Source: Cardinalis cardinalis (taxonomy: Eukaryota > Chordata > Aves > Passeriformes > Cardinalidae). From it: 64,000 nt of DNA. A program made the position numbers and the translations under genes. Positions 24,388-38,661 of this stretch are shown one piece after another. The stretch is from assembly GCA_014549065.1 (NCBI GenBank), contig JACDOX010000014.1, positions 8,424,489 to 8,488,488 of the forward strand, in the 5' to 3' direction. The stretch's first letter is position 1; each line of letters opens with the position of its first letter. A model generated the notes under the pieces. The model had not been told where the DNA came from. It worked only from the letters and a program-made list of their open reading frames with translations, and searched no databases.

Positions 24388-27337
24388 TTCTCCCGGTGAA
24401 AGCAGAAGTGAAACCTCAACACCCACCACTTTACCAAGCACTATGCACAATTTTATTTATGTGAGCTGCAAACAGTATTGGTGTCTATNCCACCCTATTA
24501 ACATAGCATTAGCTAAAAGTGTCTTAGCTTCTCTCTGAGATGTCAGTTTGTGCGCTTTGACCTTTATATCAATGTTCCCCTCATTTTCCTCCAGCAATAT
24601 CTTTTCAGTCTTTTACTATTCAAACAGTGATTGAAAAGATTTGCCTGCCCTCTTGAAACCAATGTGACTGTGCTGCTGCAGAGCCCATCAGGGAGAAACC
24701 TGTGCAGGGGTGTTGCCAGAAGAGCAGCTGGCTGCCTGGTGGGGCTGCTGTGGTTTCACTGAGAAAACCTGGAGACAACTTAGTAGTAAATATTTGCTCA
24801 AGTATTTTGCCTTTTAATCAAAAGACAGAAGTCAGCTTTCAGAGGGTTTTTTTATTATTCTCAATTTGGAGCTTTTCTCTGTGGAAAACACATTTCAGCA
24901 GAAGTGCAAGCCATTTTAGGGAATGGCTGTAACACTGTATGTGTATGACCTGCAGAGAAAAGAGAGGTGTGAGAAATCTGTGATTGCATAACAAAGCCAT
25001 ATGATGATTTATAGGTCTGATGATTTTCAACCTACAAAGAACCCTGACAGGCAGAAAAAATAATTTGAAGTTGAGGAGTTTTCAAAATATTGTCTGAAGA
25101 TGTATAGTCTATGCTGCATCTCAAATCCTGTTATTGAAAGGGAATAATAAAACACAGGAAGTGCTGACCACTCCCTGCATTAATAGGGGTTGATCAGAAT
25201 AAAGGTAAATATTTTGGAATTAAAAGGTGTTTCAATGGAGTTTGATGCATGCTGGAACATTGCTTAGGTATTAATTGTAATATTTAATCACCTTTGCAGT
25301 ACCTACAATGTGTCCCTACCTGAAGTTGCCCTATATCCTTGCCCTTAAAGTGTGCTGTTTATGAGACATAACTCTGCTTACATTTTGAAAAAGGTGGGGT
25401 CCTGCTCTTTTTCCTGCAGCCACTGGCAATCTGACAAGTCTTTTCTGCATTTGAGCACTCCTGAGATAGTTGTTCTGCTGGCATTGCCTGTCCTTCTCCT
25501 AAACAGTGGAGAGATTGCCCAGACCCTAATGCCTGACTGGGCTGTGTATTTTTGGCCTGAAGTGTTTTTCACTATCCAGAAGAAAAGGGAACAGCTTATG
25601 TGATTACATGTATTTTATGGGACAGATTNGTTTCAAAGGGAAGTACAAACAGGGTTTGTCAGGTTACAAGGATATACCTTATCAATTTGCAACTTTTGTA
25701 AGGAAGGTATGCTGTGAAAATGAGCTTCCATGGGCAAACAGTGAACAGAGTCTTAGGGAACAGCTGATTTTTTCAGATCCTCATAAGAGGGAGAGATGCC
25801 AAGGGATTTGTTTGGTAGTGCTGGCTCTGATTCCTTACCTATTGAAACAGGTCATCTAACTCAGCCTAGGCACAGTAAGGTGACAGGGTTTTGGAAGAGG
25901 AGGAATAATCTTGGAGCTGATAAAGATTCAACCTTCTTCAAAATCCATGCAGATGTGTCATTCATCTATTGCCAAGGAACAATTAATACTAGAACATTAT
26001 TAATGATTAAAAATGGCAAAGTTGAGATTGGATAGGTGGCACATGTTGGAAACTGAAGGATGATGAAGGATTATTGTGTCAACAGTGGATTGGAGAACCT
26101 TGAACAAAATGGATNCATTTATAGGCTGAATTTTCAGGAGTTATGGAATTTTTGTTTAGTGGTGGGGACTTTTTTGGTGTTTTTTTAAAAACTTAAGCAA
26201 AGATGCTACCTGAAAACTAAGCAGCTTTAACATTTTACTTGTCACAAGACATTTTTCCTGACTGAGAGGAACATTTGTGTTTGCAGTCTTACTTAACAGA
26301 ATTGTAATGATGTGTATTTAAAATCCAATTCAAAGGAAAACTNCTTCTAAAAAATAAAATTATGGGATAGACAGAGAACGGGGAGAAATGGCAAATTGTA
26401 TGGAGAAAAAAAGACTATTCAATTTAAAATTATGCTTACTTTCATAAAACTCTTATCAGAGCAGACTCTCTGGCTGCAGGGAATAGTTTGCGGGGTTTTT
26501 TTCTGCAAACAGCACAAGAATGGGATTTTAAAGTTTGTTCAAAATGCTAAAACTCTCTCCGTTTCATGCTGAAATAGGTTTTTAAGGGTCTCTTGATGTA
26601 CCTCAATAAAAAATTGCTTGTATTTTAGTAGTTTTTTTGCTTTTCTAATGTCTGCTGAGTAATACATATGAATACCTGAAGTTTTACTTGAAGAGGCCTG
26701 AATTAGTTCTTGAATGAATGTGGAAAAAATACCCCAAACATTTCAGAATCTGNTTCGAAAAATAATTTCCATGCACTTCATCTGAACAGATTCTTCAAAT
26801 ACAACATTTATTCATAGTACTTGTAGTGGAAGGATTTTAGACAGCAAAGAAACCTATCCTTCCTAATGCTGAGGATGGCTGAACTTTTCTCGGGCTGCTC
26901 CCTTTCTGGCAATGAGGATCTCCCTGCTTTACTGCAGATATAGATTCACTATTTTGTTAATTTTTCTTTTGTAGGCTTCAGAGATTATCTNCTTTGGCAT
27001 TCTTTCTTTTGTGATGGTTGCTGGAATGGGGAAGGTAAAAGCAGGGGAGATGGGAAGTAGCCTGGTGTGAGCCCCCAAAGCAGCTTACCTGGCACAGCCA
27101 CCTCTGGTTTCTCTGGATCTGNGTGTTCCAAACGAAGCTCCTGAAGCAGCACACGTGGTCAGTCACACAGAGCAGGGCTGTCTGCTCAGTCAGGAGAGCA
27201 GCTTACACCCCCTCTGGGAGCTGAGTGTGTCTGGAGAGACTCTACAGGTCATATGTACAGAGGAGGGAATATAACAGTTATCAAGAGCAGCTTCTGTGGT
27301 TGTAGCTTGGTATTGGATTTTCATTGTCACACTTTTA

Positions 27338-27347
27338 CCCCCCCCCC
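27338..27347. repeat. Ten-C homopolymer
   Basis: A run of ten C followed by AG and a T-rich tract. It resembles a polypyrimidine tract, but no exon is recognisable downstream. The length is error-prone. Confidence 0.8.
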
Positions 27348-30300
27348 AGATTTTTTTTCTTTCTTTCAAGGGTCAAATCGTATTAATTCTGAAAGTCATG
27401 TGGTGTTTTAGGTATCGCGTTCACTCTCTTGTGTGCAGATCTCTCTATGTGAGAATCTGCTCACACCCATTCTCATGATTTCTAGGTACTATCTTTGAAA
27501 ATTTTGGGGACTACAAGCCTTTGTATTCATTGTATTAATCCCAATATGGGCAGTGCTACTTCTAGAACTGGCAATGCTGCTTAGACTGAAGTGCTTTGTT
27601 TTTATCAGTTATGATAACCAAACAAAGAATAATAGGTAGAACAGAATATCTGGGTAGGAAANGGGTCTAATATATTCTTTAACCTCCTGTGAAAGTCAAG
27701 CAATCATCTGTGNAGACTCCCTTCTCCTGTGGAGAATTTGGATACCACCACCTGTGGTGAGCTTGTATCCTAGTCATACCTATTCAGTATTGAAATATAT
27801 TTTAAAGCAACTTTATCCTACTTAATAACGTACTGCCCTGTCACATTGTGTAAAGAGTATTAATACTGTGGTGGTATTAGGAAGGTGGTACAGGAAGGGA
27901 GCAAAAAATCTATTTCCTGATCTACACATTGAAATCTTCCTAAAATTTGTTGATGTGGTGCTTTGGATTATTTATTTCCTTTTGCTTATTATTGGACATA
28001 CATTTTTGTGAAATTAAGCTATATTGTCTTAATTGAAAATTCTTTATTTTTTAAGTACTTGTGAGAAGGAAGGGAATCAACTCCAGTGCTGTACCCAACC
28101 AGACTCTTGTGTACTCTGTTTATCCATGTGACATTTCAAAATTTGCTTGTTGAAAATCAGGGAGAATCAATAACTTTTGGTTTTGACTTAATTTACGTAG
28201 TGTTTAGTCATGTGACTCTGAATAGGGAGCAACATTTCCTGAAGGTTTTCCATAACTTCTTTCTGAGGGGTAGACAGAGCAGTATTCTGCAGCCAGTGTT
28301 ACTTTCAAATGACACTGGAGTTACCTTATTTCACCGTGTTAAAAAAGCTCAGAGACTGTCATTAGAGCTACTTTTTATTTGGAGAAACTCTTTGGAGTAC
28401 TGGAGACTGTACTTCATTATTGTTAATTTAAAAAAAATCACTCAGTATAGCCAATTAAAAAAACAACAGCTTATGCAAAACATGTTAAAGATGGCATTAA
28501 ATCTGCCTGTAGCAATGCTCCCCAACATTGCTGGCCTGGGGGCAGTGATACTGAATGAGTCNTGTGCTGCAGGCACATTGTACTTGGTGCTTCCCTTCAG
28601 CTGANATTCAGGTTTTTAGTTTCCTCTGCCCGTGAGTGCTGTTGGGGGCACACACACACNGGCACACAGTGCCAGGGATGCAGGGCTGGCCCATGGGGCA
28701 GCTCCCTGTGCTGCCTCTTACCTACCTTTGTGCTACTCACTATGGACTTATTCCCAGAGTTAGCCAAATTCCATGAAACATTTCATAAACTGGAAATTAA
28801 GCTAGCAGAGAAGTATGTGGTGTGTACAACATCTTCATGTGATGATATTCCTAATGTGTNCAAGTGGGCACGACCATGATTTCCCATGCAGTTTTAATGT
28901 TTAATAACATCCCAGGAAACTAAGCAAACACTCCTGTTCCTTGAAAATGCTGGGGTATTAAGTACAATAACACATTAATCTGTTCAAATTCTGAGTTGGC
29001 ATTTTTAAGATGCTAAATTCTGATTTAAATTCCATGTCTCTAAAAAACTGCTAGATCAAAAAATTTTTTGCCTTTCTTGTCTCATATGGGTGTTGCACAT
29101 TAACACTGCCCACTAACTGTGAGTTATGTGATCAGTTCTAATAAATTGTTGGTTTTCATCCAGCATTACACAATTACAGCTGAATTTCATGGCTCAGCTT
29201 TNATTCCTCATGAGTAGCTGAGGCAGGTTAATGTAATAACCTGTATCACCTTAACTGTCTCATCATCATTTTCTTTAGTTTAATATTTACATAGATCAAA
29301 ATACCCACTTTCTATCAGGTTCTTTGCTTATGAGAAACTCAAACTAACCAAGCACAACTCTTCATAGTCTGATNGAGAGAACAATGAATGTTATTGCTAC
29401 AACTAGAAAGGAATTTGACACTCTGATGCATGATCACGGAAATGTTTCTCTCATGAACTCATTGGAAAGCTCATGTCACATTAATGTGTGCCATCATTTT
29501 TATGATGTATTGGATAAGCCTGNAGCTACTAACACTTTAACTTGTTTTACAGGCAAAAATCTGCTTCCCTGCAAAAACGTTGTGGAATTGGTTGTGTCCA
29601 TGGTACTTGAAGCCAGATCAGATGTAGTGCCTAGTTCAGACTAAATGATGTTATATCTTGCAAACGTTAAGCTAATTAAACCCCAAATAGTGGAAAAAGA
29701 AATTCCATGCAATTTTTATTATTTAGTCTTAAAGCCAGATTTCAAGGATGCCACCATGAGCTTTATTTAATTGTTAGAGAGTTGNTTGAGGTAGGAACAG
29801 GCTTAGGCATGAAAAGTTCATCCTAGGTCTTGAAGTTTTTAGACAGGGATTTAAACGTATATCTATCTCTATCTTTTTAAAATTGCCAATTTGTATTGTC
29901 CTCAGTGCTGTATCTTATTTTCCAAATGACTGTAAAGTGAGAATTTTTTTACATGCACTGAAGAAAAAATAGTTGTGCTTGACTTGTTTGTGTGGCAATT
30001 TATAAAAGTATGCAATTATTATTTTAAAGGCTTGTAAGTAGGNCTCAATCATGTTGGAGTGCAAATACAAAGCAATAATTAGTCTCCTCTCAGAGATCCT
30101 ATGTGTTAAAAAGACCTGATGGAGGTACAAGGAGAGGAAGCAGCATGGTGGTGGCAAATGCTCATGTTCATATGATTATTTAAATGATAGGATTGATTAA
30201 AGTTTTGCTGAATCAAAAGTCAAGAGAAGGCAGCAAATGTGTGTCAGGTCCTGCTCTTCTGCAGCCAGCTAGGAGAATTTTAATTCTGCTATGGTCATGA

Positions 30301-33300
30301 AGATGAACATTTGGATAAAGCACTGAAGAGTNGAAATGTGATGAGGAGGGAATGAGGGTGTCCCCTGGTGCTGGGCTCTCTGTGTTTAGGGCAGTTATGT
30401 GTTCATACAGGAGTGCACTGTTCTTTTCCAGAGCTGTTTCCCCACCAAAAGAGACAGGGCTGGACACACCTGGAGAGTCTGAACCCATCAGAGTATGTCC
30501 ATAAATCTGGCACGGTAAAACACATCTGAGCACTGAAACCAGGAGGAAAGGTGGTGTGAGCAAGGACCTACAGGTGCTGTTGGAACCCTATCTTATCACT
30601 CTGTGGTTTTTGGAGGCTCTCACAAACACATCTTGGGGCACTTAGATCCTGGCCAGCCACGTATCTTCAGATTACAGANATCACCTTACTGAAGGCCAGC
30701 AGTAACCATTTCCCCTGACCTTGGAATTTCACTGCTCTTCTTGGGAAAATAGGTCTATATTTCACTTAAAAACGCACTGAATGCCTTCCTGTAAACCTGC
30801 TACAGAAAGGACTAATTCTGGCTATATTTGGAAATGGCAATGCAGAGTAGAAANTGTTGTTGCCCTGGAAAGGCCAAGATTTCAGTGTAAAAGCAAAACA
30901 TTTTTGCCAATGTAGCTGGTGTAAAGCAGGCTTGGATTTCTAGATGTTTGCAAACCTAGGGCCTGCTGGCTGCCAATGCTTCACAGAGAGTGTTGCATGT
31001 TCTGATACATGGCTTGGCAAAGGCATAAGCTTTTACTGTATATGAGGTCTAACTGGAAACCACTATCATTAGCATTGCAAGAGAGAATTATTTATATTAC
31101 ACATTAATTTNTACGCTATGAATATTATACAAGATAAAGCTGTATTATGCATATAAAAATTTCAATATATATGCACATGCATATGCTTGTCAGTGCAGTG
31201 CTATTAATTATAGGCCAACTGTGACTGATCTGACAATCTTATGGTATTCTCAGGTATAACACTTCATGTGTTCTGATAATGTGAATTGCAGTAATGTCTG
31301 TATTTCTTTTGAGACTGCTTCCCAGGGCTCTGTAAGGGAGTCTACAGATTCTGAACTTATACTGGCCTACTGCAAAAGATCATCATTAATTTTTAGGGAA
31401 TAATTGAAATNAAGTTTCCAAAAAGCTAGGCATACCTGTGCTATTGTGACTGTACNGCTGCAAAAAAAGCCCCTCATAAAATCAACAGGTAAAATTTTGA
31501 GCAACAGATAGGCATTCATAATTCTTTTGAATGCAGTGAGTTTTGAAAATAGTCTGCAGCACAATGCAGTTGGTGGCCTAATTTTCAGGACTGTTGAAGT
31601 TAAAGCTTCTCTTCTGTTATCAAGCAAGAAACTTCTATATCACTAAGATGCTTGCAGTTTCATGAAAAGAATCTTTGTGAGGAGAAAATGGTTAACTGAT
31701 TTTCATCTGATCAATAAGAAGCTGACCTGAAATTTTTGCTCTAGCAGTTCCCATGGAGGTGATGAGCTGCCAGATGAAGAGTTTATACTGGTGTTATTTT
31801 CGCTCCTTCACTTGTGTATTATGTGTATGTGATATAAAAGGGACTTGAATGCTTTCTTTGTTTCTTTCTCTCTGCCTAGAGGAGCTTGCAAGCCTAATGT
31901 TTGGTGCATGCCAGAGAGTCTCTGGCTCTGATGACTTTCTCTTCACAAGAATCCNAGTGACGTCTCCCAAAGACTGTGTGTAAGTTGATGTTGCTGCCTG
32001 AACAAAACCAGCTGAAGATTTTTTTCCTTGTTGTTCATGGAAGGAAGGCCTATCTTTTTGCCTATAGTTTTTGTTGAATCTGAGATTATGTCTGAAATGA
32101 TCTTTATGTATCATGATTGAATAACCGCATTCACAGCTTGGGGAATATGCAGAGGCAAATTCTTGTACACAGTAGTCAGATAAAGAGAAAAGGCATAGCC
32201 AGATGGGCTGTGATTTCTAACACTACAGTCAAGCACAATGAACATGCAGATCAAAAATAAGCATGGCTTGTAGCTGTTTATGGAAATACAGCTAGGAAGA
32301 AGCTGTGAGGAGCAAGGTTTAGAGATAAAAATATGTAGGAATCTAACACAAAAATGTCTTGGGGACAATAGATATTCCTTGCTTCCAAAAAGGCTTTTCT
32401 TTTCTCCTAGTCAGATGTTTTATGAGAAAAATCCCTCTCCTTGGAGCAGTTGTATGTTGCAATATGCCTCAGTGGAAGGAAATCTAGGAGGGGTTAAGGC
32501 AACTCCTCTAGATGGAATTGAGGGGAGATCTTGTGTCTGATCAAGAAGTCAGCAAAGGGAAATGATTTCTAGAGATGTGAGCTTTCATTTTCTCTACCTC
32601 TAAGATAAAGAATGCCTATATTGTCTAGTTTCTGAGAAAAATTAGTCTGGATATGTTGTTAAAACAGATTTTGCTAATGTTCACTGATCTTATTGATCTT
32701 TTTAGATGGCCTCATGCTGTACAGAGTAATGCTAGAAACAGACTTAAGCAAAAGCTAGAAGAGACCATCTGAAATGATGGAAGGAGAACTTGTACCTGGT
32801 GACTCTCCACTTTATGGAAAAAACTTTTCTTTTAATAAAGTCCTGTCCTACATGATTGCTGGCTGTAATAGCTGACTGTGTTAGTGTTTAATCAGCTGTC
32901 TCCATGGGATCTGTGAAGAGCAGAATGATGTTTTATAGATTTGTAGGGGGGCATGTGTGGGTGTGGCAAAGGGAGTTACTTAATTTTCTTGAGCATCTCA
33001 CTTTAGGTACTTGCTCAGGACAATAGCAATTTAATTCTCTATTTGGGCAGAGGTCTCCCAGGTTTCATCAAATTCTTGATTTCCATCAATGGAAGTGTTG
33101 GAATCAGTATTTTTCTGAGTCCTGACCTGAAAAGCTTTCATAGTGTCAACAAAACTTGAGTGAGTGCCTTCTGTGCATTTTTCTGTGAATGTAAAAATGT
33201 TAGACTTCAGAAGTTTTCAAATTGGCTGGGGCTGATATTGTAGAGGGTCTGGAAAACATTTAGGAAATAACTTCTCTTAATGAAAAGACTGTCTGCAGCT

Positions 33301-36300
33301 GTGAGCTAGCACTGAGAAATTATCTCTGTCCTTGAGTTGCAAACTTCTCTTGCCATCTATTTATTTTATTTGTTACTCGATGCTTCTACCTTAAAGTGGC
33401 TTTAGTATTTCTCCTGCTGGATATTTTGAAGGCTGGCACATGTATAATGCCTTGAGCCTTTCAGATACACAGCAAAAAGGAATTGCAAAGGTTACTAGTT
33501 TAACTNTTTGCTGGCAATCTGTATTCCTAAGGGTTAATACAAAAATAACTTTAGCTTAGCACAGTTGTCAGCCAATTTAAGGTGAAGATTTCAGAGATTA
33601 GTTCTGACAATCCTGCGGAACACACCATATGTCATCTTTTGAAAACTGAAGACAGTATTCCTTCTGGTCTTTGTTGAGAACTTAATGAGGTTAGAGAAAT
33701 GTCCTCTGTCTTTTACAAGACACAGGAGTAGAAAGCCTTGACTTGAAAAATGCTGATCAGTGATGTATCTTTTGTGAGAAAACAAATTGAATTATGCTGC
33801 TGTTTTTGTTTCTGTCATGTCTCTTAATAACAGTTTCATCACAAAATGATTTAATTCTAATTGCTTGTAAACCTCACAATTTGTGACAAGCCAGAGTGGA
33901 ATCCTGTAGGGATGACTGATTGTTAGTTTTGAGTTTGCTTACTCCATTTTAGGACATCTAGCCCTGATGGGACAGCCCAGTAGCTGTAACAAAGGGGCAG
34001 GAGCTCTCAGCTGCAGAGCTGCCTCTGGCTGGGGATCACTGGAGGAATGAGCCACAATGTTCCTCTGGCTGAAAGAAGTGACATGCCAGCATCCCTCAGG
34101 CCAATTACAGTGTGATGATGTTTTCATTGTTTCACTGCTTTGGGTATAATGAATGCTGCTGCTATGACAGAAAAGTAGTTTCTTTATTATGAGAAAAGGG
34201 ACTAGAAATAAATTGTGCATCCAGCTGCCTTGCTGGCTGTGTATTTTGCTGTCTGGGTCTCTTAAATGACAACTTGAAAGCAACCTGGTTGCTGCACTAT
34301 GCGCTCTGATCATTTTGGATATGTGCATCTCCTTCCCCTACCAAACACCCAAAAATGCTTCTAAGTAAAGTTTTAAATATTATAAAATCAGTCTGTAGGG
34401 TTTGACTATTTTTCTTATGTACTTAATATTCTGTCAACTAAATTGGACTAAAATACTTGTATATATGTCNAGCAAGTTACAGTTGAGAAATACCTGTAGA
34501 TATTTTCCTTCCTTTTTAAAAAAAATTTCCTCTTTTTAAACAAAAAACATTCCACAATTTCTGCTGTTCAGTCAATCTTTTCTTCTTTAAGCAAGCTTAA
34601 ATGTTGAAATATAGGATTTAGAGATGATGCAAGGATCTTTTTAATTTAAAACTAAACCAGGAAAATAAAGGAGAGCTCATCACTTATTTTATCTTTCCCT
34701 GTTGAAAGTATTTCAAGCAACAGCAATGAGAAATATGTCATAAATGAAACCAATGTGAAGTTAGACATAAAAGTACTTTTCTGAGACTGTTGGATTTGGA
34801 TCAAGAGATTGGATCTTCTTCTGACTTCGCTATTGATTTCCTAGGTGATGATGTTTAACTTCTCTGTNTATTTGTGCAGGAGCTCTTATAAGATTTTCTT
34901 ATACTTTCCATCCATATTTTTTTATTAACTGACATGTGGAGGGAGGAGAAAAGTAAATAAGGTGCAAAGGGAGACACTGACTCCTTACTTATCCAAATGC
35001 TATCACACTATGAGAAAACTTGCTTTCTGAGAGAGTAATAACCTGCAGAATACAACTCTGATAAATCTAAATGGATTGAAGTCTGTGTATATTTAAGAAG
35101 AATGATCAAAAGAGCCAAGTGGCACAAAGCAGAAGAGGGATGAGNAACAGCAGTAATAATGAAGGCAATTAGTTTACTTTCTCTGAGAGAACAAGATGCT
35201 TGCTGCCAGCTAAACATCAACTTGCCTGGCAGCTGGGGAGGGGGCGTGAGGGGGCAGGAGCAGAGTGGTGAATTGGCACAGGTTATCCTTTTCTCTCTGT
35301 CACCAGGAGCTTCTGGGCCNGGCGCAAGCGGGAGGAAGACACTCCCTCTGCAGAGGCAGGGCTGACCTGCCTTCCAGGACAGGGGGACCTGTGCTGGTGA
35401 GCTGCAGCACCTTGCTGCAGGTGGCTCTTCTCTGGAGGTTTTCCTTGAAATGCCTGCAGCCCAGATCTGGGGATGAATTAGTACTTTCCTAAAAGCCAGA
35501 ATATCAGGATGCCTTTAAGTCTGATGAGATGACTTCTTGACAAGGTGAATGAGACGGGAGGGTTTGGTGAGCAGGGATGGATGTCTTCCAGAATATGAGA
35601 TTTGAATGTCTGATTTCTACATTGAAAATGTAGCTCAGGGTGATGGCTCAGTCTGCCTGTGATGTGAAACACAAAGTAAGAAAACAGTGATGTGCNTGCT
35701 GAACTGAGAAAGATAGAAGGCTAGAAATGGTGCCCTGGGGCTGTTGGCCTGTAGGAGGAGATTACTAGCAGTTGAATATCAATGGAATTTAAATTCTGTG
35801 ATGAAACTGTCCTTGGAAAACTTTGTAGGAGATACATTTGGGTCTTAAAAGGCAACTAAACTAAGAAAAAGTCGTCCTGTCATATTCCAGAATCTAGCCT
35901 GTGATGGAAACTCTTTTCATTGAGCAAAGCTAATAGGAGCAGCTTTATTTTTTGCTGATAGTAAACTATGGGGACAAGATACATTTGGGTTTTCTTTTTA
36001 ACAAGTATTATTTACCATGTCTTTGCTATGTAATCACTCATAAATTCAGAAGAGTGCAAGGCCTTCCTAGCCTAGTTTTAGGAGTTTCAAGCAAATGAGC
36101 TACATAAGACTTACATCTGCTTAACAGAAATCTTTTCTTATGGGGAATTATTATCCAAATTAAAAGTATTTCTATGTACATTTTGTACAGAAAAAGCAGG
36201 AATAGAGAAATAAGCCTTTGCTTTCACTGTATATATATGATTTATCAGACATTGCCTTCTTTCCCTGGAGAAAGGTAGGTCAGCTAAAGCATGCAGTGGG

Positions 36301-38646
36301 GATGCAAGGTGCTTTTTTATGGGATTGCCTCTTTTTTCCCTCCTTTCTGTTACCTGAGATATTTTGTACACATATGTCAACATAGCCTTTGTTAAGACTG
36401 CTTTAGAATTAGCACTACTAAAATAAACTATTGGATTAAAAATTTCTATGTTGCTAGGATGAGTTCTCTGTTGTGGCAAAAAATTATAAATTATTTTCAC
36501 AGAAAAGACTAATGCATGAAAATACTTGTTACTGTGAGAGACGACAGTTCTATGGTATTATATTTCGAAAAGCTGCCAAAAAAATACTGTATGAATAACT
36601 AGCAATGCTCTGAAATGTCTAGTGCTGTGCCTGCAAATTGCTCCTTGGCATGAAATGTGTTTTGCAGCTGTTATAAAGGTACATCAAAGCCTGGGCTGGG
36701 GGAAAATTCAAACTGGCAGGCAAAGAAAAAAGTCCTGGGTGCAAATAGTTGATCTGCCCAGAGTGAGATGAAGCCAAATATTGTTTGTTCTGCATTGTCT
36801 GACAGAAGCATTGAGCAAAAAGTACACGCAGGCCAAATTCGCTGCTTGCATAAACAAGCTGAATGTCACTGGAGTCAGCTGTTTGCACCAACAGTGAGAT
36901 TGCCTTCCAGGTTTTAAATGATTCCCACATTCTTTAATGTCAGAACATAAAACAATGCTCATTACAGGGTCTAAATTAACTAATTATGNAAGTTTCCTGT
37001 TTCTTGCTCCAGAGGTGGGAGGAGGGCTCCTTGTACTACTGAGGAACCTTCTGCACTGGTTTGTATCGCTTGGATCTGGCACAGGGAGGTTCTCTGAAGC
37101 TGTGCAGGCAGAGATGGAGATAAAGGCTCAGGGTCCTTGCTCAAATGCAAAGAGATTCCCCTGGCAAGGCCCATGGGGGGTCAAACTGGAGAACACAGAT
37201 GAGCTGTGAGGCTACAGCAGGGGAGGTGAGGAAATGTTTTTATTCCCTCTCTCTTGACTGGGTCAGACTTGGAGCCCTTGGGTGCTCCTTCTCCTTACTC
37301 NTGCACATGCCACAGCCCTTAGCTCTGCACTGTCTGTTCAGATCAGTCCTAGGGATATTTGGAGTGGACTGCTGTAAGGCCTGCCTTAATTCTGCTTTTC
37401 TTTAGCCCTGTTGGGTTGGTGGATGGGTAGTGCTGGGAGCCTGCGTGGGGTCTCCGTGAGGGGCCAACCAGAATTTTTGTTGCTGCCACCCATCTCAGCC
37501 TTCCTTCCTTCCCATGCTCTTGCCCTGTTATACTGCAACAATGGAGGTAAAAATCCAGAGAAATCACTTCTAAGTAGCTAATACTCTGCAGGATGCATCC
37601 TGACACAAGGGACTCGATCCTCACCACGTGAAGGAATGTGTTGGTAATTGAAATCCGGTTTATTTTTCAAATCCCTAAGTATTAATAGTAACACATTAAC
37701 TTAATTTACAAGCAAAGAGAATAGTTTTGCCTGATAACAATGGTGTAATATACCATCCACATCTGTTATGTGCTCTTCTGGGAGTTCCTCTCTATTTAAC
37801 TCTCTCTGTAATGATCTTGCTTTCATTGTTGTTGGGTTTTGTGTAATTACCCATCTTACAACAAGGGCAGAAATTAGTTTGGTTTCTTTTTAATTTTATT
37901 TTAATGGNTCTTCTTTAAGTGACCTGATGTTCCTGAAGGACTGATTGTTTAAAATAAAATAATAAATAACACAACTCTTTCCTTCCCCTAAACAATGAAA
38001 CACTTTAGTGAGGACAACTTGCATTGAGAGCTTGTTTGTTTAATTTTCATCTGGCCACTTGCAGAAGAAGAATATAATTCTTGTTACTTTTTGAAGGTCA
38101 GTTTTCTACAGAATTTCNAAAATATATAAAATTCTGTGTTTTGCACAGGCACAGTGAAACATTTTGCTTCAGAAAAATAATTCATAGTTCAAATGCCTTT
38201 GGATGACTCCACTTAATCATGTTCTTACCAGCTTCCTCATGGGAACGAGATGTAACTCACGAGCTGAATTGCCTTGCTTTGCTCTGTCTTCCATGTCATC
38301 GTGGCCTGCAGGAGAGAAAACCAACAAGAATTAATATTGGAAATTCCTGTGATACTGGAACAACCTCTTTTTTTTCTTCATTAGTTTTACTCTGTTTCTT
38401 AACTTTTACGGAATATTAGTGTACNCTGTGCTTTATAAAACATATGACAAAGATTATGCTATATGGCTCCTGTAAAATACCTGACTGAAAATGCAGGATG
38501 AATGAAGCTTAGTGAAAGATCATGAGCTTAGTCCCCCATTTCACATGTTTCAGCAAGGTGAGTTTTTAGGAAATGTTTGAAGGAGGAATAATCATTCAAT
38601 AACTGGAGTGCTAATGAGGGGAACAGCAATTTTTGCTTTGCCTAGC

Positions 38647-38661
38647 AAAAAAAAAAAAAAA
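38647..38661. repeat. 15-A homopolymer
   Basis: An uninterrupted A run. No retroposed body was recognised upstream, so a retroposon poly-A tail is not supported. Confidence 0.85.
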
